Source: Roseburia hominis
GTDB taxonomy: Bacteria > Bacillota > Clostridia > Lachnospirales > Lachnospiraceae
NCBI GenBank assembly: GCA_021771815.1
Contig: JAETOE010000026.1
Span: 1 to 62,888 of the forward strand
Length of the DNA: 62,888 nucleotides
Reading direction: 5' to 3'
Under the pieces are notes generated by a model. It was not told the DNA's origin. It searched no databases and saw nothing but the letters and a program-made list of their open reading frames with translations. Below are positions 59,486 through 62,888 of the stretch, one piece after another. How positions within the stretch are numbered: the stretch's first letter is position 1; each line of letters begins with the position of its first letter. Position numbers and translations under genes: made by a program.

Positions 59486-61027
59486 TTATAATATAGAAAT
59501 GCCGGTTCCTAAAAGCTCTATATAATTTAACGAAAGCTCTATGGTAGGAATAATTGCGTTGTCGGAAACTATATCGCCGCGGTTCTCCCAAGCCTCCTCA
59601 TAAAACCGCTTATAAATTTCATTCAGCTTTTCATCCTTAATCACCCAAAGGGTCTTATCCGTATGGGAAGAGCTGATTCTCAAATAGTTCAGAATACTCG
59701 ACAGATAGCAGCTCGGATTATCGTACTGCATAAATTCTTCAATAAAATATCCCTTGATAATCTTCACTTTGATATTGGGATTGTTCTGAAACAAATGAAT
59801 CATATGCTTGATATGCGCCTTCCTCTCCTGGACGGAAACCTTAATCTTCTTATTAAAAAAGCTGAGTTCCCCGGTAAGCACATAATTATTCAGGGTCTGC
59901 TCGTACAAAAGCACGCGCATCTCTGAATTGTAGGTAGCATTGTTAAGAACAACATCAATATTTTTTATCTCCTCGAGTACCCCCGGCTCATCGCCGAAAT
60001 GTTCCTTTGCAAGCTTTTCCAACAAATCCGAAGGCAGGAACAATTCGTTGACCATACCGATCAGAACCCGGATGTTCTTGCCGATGATGGCGTGCATATA
60101 CTGTTTACTGGTTATCATCCCCTCCACGCTATATTCATCAAATACCGGATGGCAGCTTGTCTCAATCAGTTCGTCTAATGTCTCATAGGTATCCATGATA
60201 ACCTTTTCATCCTCGGAGGTCGTGGCTATCATAAGCTTTCCCTTTCTGCCCGGAATTCCAAAATGCGCAAAATGCCTTTTTGCAGACATCGTCAGGGCAT
60301 GAAACGGAAAGTTCGTCGCATAAATCCGAAAATTGGCGCTGCTGTAATTTGTCACCAGATAAATAAGAAGAATCGAGTCAAAAATAACATCCATCTCCTT
60401 ATCATCCGTAATACTTAAAATCAGTTTGAACCTCATAAGATCCGGTCTGACCTTTTCCTCTCCATCCTTTTTCACCGCGGCAAGATACAGCTTATCGTCA
60501 CGGCTGAGTTCAAACAGATTCGCCAGTATGATCATCTCCAGCGGATCGTCTCTCATATTGGCTTCATCCAACGGAATATACAGGAACCTTCTTCGAAGAC
60601 GTGGGTTAATCAGCGTATAGCTGTTCATCTCCTCGCATTCTTCCCGCATATGCTCCTCACTGCCGGATACGCTTTCCTCCGTCCCGTTTTCTTTTTCCGT
60701 ACTGTACAAATAAGCGGAAAACAGTTGATTTTCTATCGCATTCTGAAATGCCGCCTTTCTCTCTTCTTCACCTGGCGCATCCTCTATCTCTATCTTAAGG
60801 AAGCTTTCTATCGCATGTCTCGCACTGTCCGTCGCCTCACTCGTGACAAACGCCGCGATTTTCTGACAGATGACATTAGCGTTCTTACTCGAAGGATATA
60901 TCTTGGAATTAATCATTTTACTGATATAGGACACATCATATCCTAATTCCAATGCCAATGCGTAATTCTTCGTTCCTGTATAATTTAACAGTCTTCCTAT
61001 CAATTTTCCAAATTCCATCTGACTCAT
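59486..61027 (-). CDS. 513-residue regulator-like protein with N-terminal helix-turn-helix
   Basis: I do not recognise the full protein. Residues 1-65 (FGKLIGRLLNYTGTKNYALA, LELGYDVSYISKMINSKIYP) look like an XRE-type helix-turn-helix. The remaining 450 residues have no motif I know; they are mixed alpha/beta with no membrane segment (RRRFLYIPLDEANMRDDPLE, GVINEL-like LIGMVNELFLPSDLLEKLAK, CYLSSILNYLRISSSHTDKT). It is divergent from an MFS gene and upstream of the symporter operon, so it probably controls both. Length is three to five times that of a normal XRE regulator. An inverted repeat at 61166-61193 overlaps its own -35. Confidence 0.75.
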   Translation of the reverse strand: MSQMEFGKLIGRLLNYTGTKNYALALELGYDVSYISKMINSKIYPSSKNANVICQKIAAFVTSEATDSARHAIESFLKIEIEDAPGEEERKAAFQNAIENQLFSAYLYSTEKENGTEESVSGSEEHMREECEEMNSYTLINPRLRRRFLYIPLDEANMRDDPLEMIILANLFELSRDDKLYLAAVKKDGEEKVRPDLMRFKLILSITDDKEMDVIFDSILLIYLVTNYSSANFRIYATNFPFHALTMSAKRHFAHFGIPGRKGKLMIATTSEDEKVIMDTYETLDELIETSCHPVFDEYSVEGMITSKQYMHAIIGKNIRVLIGMVNELFLPSDLLEKLAKEHFGDEPGVLEEIKNIDVVLNNATYNSEMRVLLYEQTLNNYVLTGELSFFNKKIKVSVQERKAHIKHMIHLFQNNPNIKVKIIKGYFIEEFMQYDNPSCYLSSILNYLRISSSHTDKTLWVIKDEKLNEIYKRFYEEAWENRGDIVSDNAIIPTIELSLNYIELLGTGISIL

Positions 61028-61148
61028 TTATACAATCCCCCGTGCTATATTCCCCGTTTCCCCGTCATTTTTTCCAATTTTCTTCACTTTCCAAACATTT
61101 TTTATCAATTTATTCAGCATTCCGCCAACTTTTTCCCAACGGTCAAAT

Positions 61149-61177
61149 GCTATAATAAATTCAGATATAAGTGGCAA
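61149..61177 (-). promoter_or_regulatory. Predicted promoter of the 513-residue regulator
   Basis: Minus strand: TTGCCA (61177-61172), 17 bp, TATAGC (61154-61149). The -35 lies inside the left arm of the inverted repeat 61166-61193, consistent with autoregulation. Confidence 0.5.
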
Positions 61178-61193
61178 GTGAACTCCACTTATA
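61166..61193. promoter_or_regulatory. Inverted repeat TATAAGTGG-N10-CCACTTATA
   Basis: Perfect 9-bp arms (61166-61174 and 61185-61193). It lies midway between the divergent regulator and MFS genes, next to a TATAAT box (61199-61204). It is a good operator candidate, either for the regulator itself or for another protein. Confidence 0.65.
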
Positions 61194-61284
61194 CATTTTA
61201 TAATATTTTTATATTTTTGTCAGCAGTTTTTCGCTGTCTGACTGCGGTTTTCACCGCACTAAGTTATCTGCTTTTCCTTTGAAG

Positions 61285-61299
61285 CGTGTTTGTTCGTCA
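61285..61299 (+). promoter_or_regulatory. 15-mer CGTGTTTGTTCGTCA before the MFS gene
   Basis: Identical to 59383-59397. It lies 41 bp before the MFS start codon. The flanks TTTGAAG...CGTCAAA give a loose dyad round it. Confidence 0.6.
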
Positions 61300-61340
61300 A
61301 ATAAACCGCTAAAAAATTCTAAATGCAGGAGGTATTAGTT

Positions 61341-62603
61341 ATGTCAGAACGAAAAAAACAATCTATGTACGGCTGGCTGATTTTAGCATCCGCCATGATC
61401 TTACAAGCAGTTGTATTTGGTGTTGCGACCAATATGCACACGCAGTTCACATCCTATGTAGTTGCAGGTGAAGGTTTCTCCCTCGCCACATTTTCCATCA
61501 TGTTTACCGTCGGCGCCCTTGTTTCCGCAGTTTTACTGCCAGTCATCGGTAAAACATACAACAAGTATCCGATTAAACTGATATTTATGGTTGGTACGAT
61601 CGTTTCCATGTGCGGCATCATGTTCTTATCCATCGCAAACTCATACTGGATGTTTTATTTTGGCTACAGTTTAGCGCAGGTTGGCGTCGGAGCAGTCAGT
61701 TCTCTGGGCGGTCCAATGCTCATCAATTCCTGGTTCGGTGAAAAGTTAAAAGGTCTTGCATTAGGTCTGACCTTCGCCGGCGGTTCTATCGGCAACATCG
61801 TAATTCAGTCAACCATCGTCCGCATTCTTTCCAACCCGGATCAGGGATATAAATTCGCATATTTCTGGGCGGCTATCATCGGACTGGTTGTTGGTCTTGC
61901 AGTTATCATTCCTTTGGTAAGAATGCCCAAGGACAACAGCGAGATTCTCGGTAAAGCGGATGCGGACGCGGCTTCCGATAAGAAGGAAATTGAAATATGG
62001 GGCTGGTCCTTAGCAGAAGCAAAATCCGAGAAATTCTACTGGGTCTTCTGTCTGAGCTTCACTTTCATCGGTCTTTATGTTGCCGGTCTTGCAATGAACT
62101 TTGCTACATACCTAAACGCCATTGAGGTTGCGCCTACCACCGTCGGCGCCGTTGGTTCCGTATTTGCCCTGTCCTCCCTGATCGGGAACGTAGGCGGCGG
62201 TACCATGTTCGATAAGATCGGTGTAAAGAAAGCTATGATTTTTGCCGGTACCTTAGTAATCATCGCGGACATCGCCCTGATTTTCACACCGCAGCTCCTT
62301 CCGCTGGCATTTGTTTTCGCTGTATGTAAAGGATTTGCCGTATTCCACTATATGTCCGGTCCGTCCGTATTGACCGGTAAGTTATTCGGAAATAAAGAGT
62401 TTGCTTCTATCCTTGCATTCTCCAACATCTTCTTTGCAATCGGATACGCAATCGGAACACCAATCTTCGGCGCTATTGCAGAGAACATCAGCTTCCAGGT
62501 AGCATGGATTTATGTGCTCGTATGTATTGTTATCGCATTCTGCTGCATCTTAAGTTCCATCGACCACTTTACAAAGCTGAACAAAGAGAAATTCGGCAAA
62601 TAG
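61341..62603 (+). CDS. MFS transporter (OFA-like)
   Basis: 420 residues from ATG 61341 (AGGAGGTATTAGTT upstream; an ATG six codons earlier precedes the ribosome site). Twelve membrane helices, such as GWLILASAMILQAVVFGVAT, SIMFTVGALVSAVLLPVIGK, YFGYSLAQVGVGAVSSLGGP and FAVFHYMSGPSVLTGKLFGN, and a central loop near 195-220. The MSERKKQSMYGWLI opening and GGTMFDKIGVKKAM loop resemble oxalate:formate-antiporter-like MFS proteins. It probably moves a carboxylate or amino-acid derivative; direction unknown. Divergent from the 513-residue regulator. Confidence 0.88.
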   Translation: MSERKKQSMYGWLILASAMILQAVVFGVATNMHTQFTSYVVAGEGFSLATFSIMFTVGALVSAVLLPVIGKTYNKYPIKLIFMVGTIVSMCGIMFLSIANSYWMFYFGYSLAQVGVGAVSSLGGPMLINSWFGEKLKGLALGLTFAGGSIGNIVIQSTIVRILSNPDQGYKFAYFWAAIIGLVVGLAVIIPLVRMPKDNSEILGKADADAASDKKEIEIWGWSLAEAKSEKFYWVFCLSFTFIGLYVAGLAMNFATYLNAIEVAPTTVGAVGSVFALSSLIGNVGGGTMFDKIGVKKAMIFAGTLVIIADIALIFTPQLLPLAFVFAVCKGFAVFHYMSGPSVLTGKLFGNKEFASILAFSNIFFAIGYAIGTPIFGAIAENISFQVAWIYVLVCIVIAFCCILSSIDHFTKLNKEKFGK

Positions 62604-62723
62604 ACAGATACTGTTCCATGACGATACGTCAAAAGAGAATATAAAAACCGGGGCTATGCCCCCGAAAGCAGTGGACTAAATATATTAATAAAAAATCGCT
62701 CAGACCTCACGGTCAATGGCATT

Positions 62724-62776
62724 AAGTTAAGAGAATCTCACATCACATGAAATGTGGTGTGGGATTTTTTTAACTT
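62724..62776 (+). terminator. Terminator after the MFS gene with a long palindromic stem
   Basis: AATCTCACATCACAT and ATGTGGTGTGGGATT pair over 15 positions (two G-T pairs), followed by TTTTTT. Outer AAGTTAA (62724-62730) and TTAACTT (62770-62776) extend the symmetry. A smaller dyad GGGGC...GCCCC at 62650-62666 lies nearer the gene. The last 100 bases show no gene I can support; a short open frame from 62836 runs off the window. Confidence 0.8.
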
Positions 62777-62888
62777 ATAGGAAATTTCTCAAATCGTCAG
62801 AAATGGTGTATAATGACAACGAAATAAAAATAAGCATGACAAAAGAGCGAAGGTGCTACTTCGCCATGACGTTGTTTATGCGGTTTTT

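Noticed and set aside
11-62888. CRISPR array, tRNA or rRNA genes
   Set aside because: Looked for regular spacer-repeat patterns and cloverleaf or rRNA signatures; none found. The short tandem repeats are coding (MENKVG, VGDID) or leader repeats.
62780-62888. Possible insertion-sequence end or new gene at the right edge
   Set aside because: A TATAAT box and a short frame from 62836 exist, but the window ends before anything can be identified.

Overview
The window looks like chromosome of a Gram-positive anaerobe of the Clostridia, most likely Lachnospiraceae. Supporting this are the EFR1 flavodoxin/ferredoxin protein, the DUF6142, VanZ, DUF1002, YesL and PadR-DUF1700-DUF4097 genes, type 1B PyrD with PyrK, a glmS ribozyme, and strong GGAGG ribosome sites. 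The species cannot be named from the sequence alone. Almost every gene from 3.4 kb onward lies on the minus strand; the exceptions are an M20/AraC pair, one small membrane-anchored gene and the MFS gene at the right end. No rRNA, tRNA or CRISPR array was seen.

Left end (1-3.4 kb): the AT-rich tip of an integrated element. It carries two divergent XRE-type regulators, a tyrosine recombinase, and three copies of a compact module, two before the recombinase and one after it. Each module encodes a 28-residue single-helix peptide ending in HKK, a hairpin over its stop codon, and a consensus minus-strand promoter facing it. I read these as type I toxin-antitoxin units. Each copy also carries its own matched inverted arms. 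This is the most interesting structure in the window.

3.4-13.3 kb: purine genes purM-purN-purD and purE, separated by about 6 kb. That interval holds a BlaI-type repressor with a twin operator, a frameshifted M56/BlaR1-like gene, two lipoproteins sharing a DYNxD motif with it, and a decayed ATPase fragment. The purM leader holds three copies of a 26-bp repeat. 13.5-26.9 kb: an M29 peptidase, an HD hydrolase, DUF6142, VanZ and pyrE; then a beta-glucoside cassette (GH4, BadF-type kinase, ROK regulator); then pyrD-pyrK-pyrC, hflX and a TPR lipoprotein. The pyrimidine genes are thus also split by an accessory cassette.

27-42.4 kb: an M19 dipeptidase, glycogen phosphorylase, an M20 amidohydrolase with an AraC regulator, a large GH106-like glycosidase with a carbohydrate-binding-like neighbour, the PadR-DUF1700-DUF4097-CPBP envelope operon, EFR1 and DegV. 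42.4-54.7 kb: adenine deaminase, DUF1002, a lysophospholipase-like hydrolase, a soluble MCP-like protein, recJ, truA, a peptidoglycan-binding protein, a HAD phosphatase, and glmS behind a glmS ribozyme. 54.8-62.9 kb: YesL, a small anchored protein, and an apparent uptake-and-hydrolysis locus (amidohydrolase, AGCS symporter, MFS transporter) around a 513-residue regulator of unfamiliar type. A shared 15-mer and an inverted repeat in its promoter regions are candidate operators.
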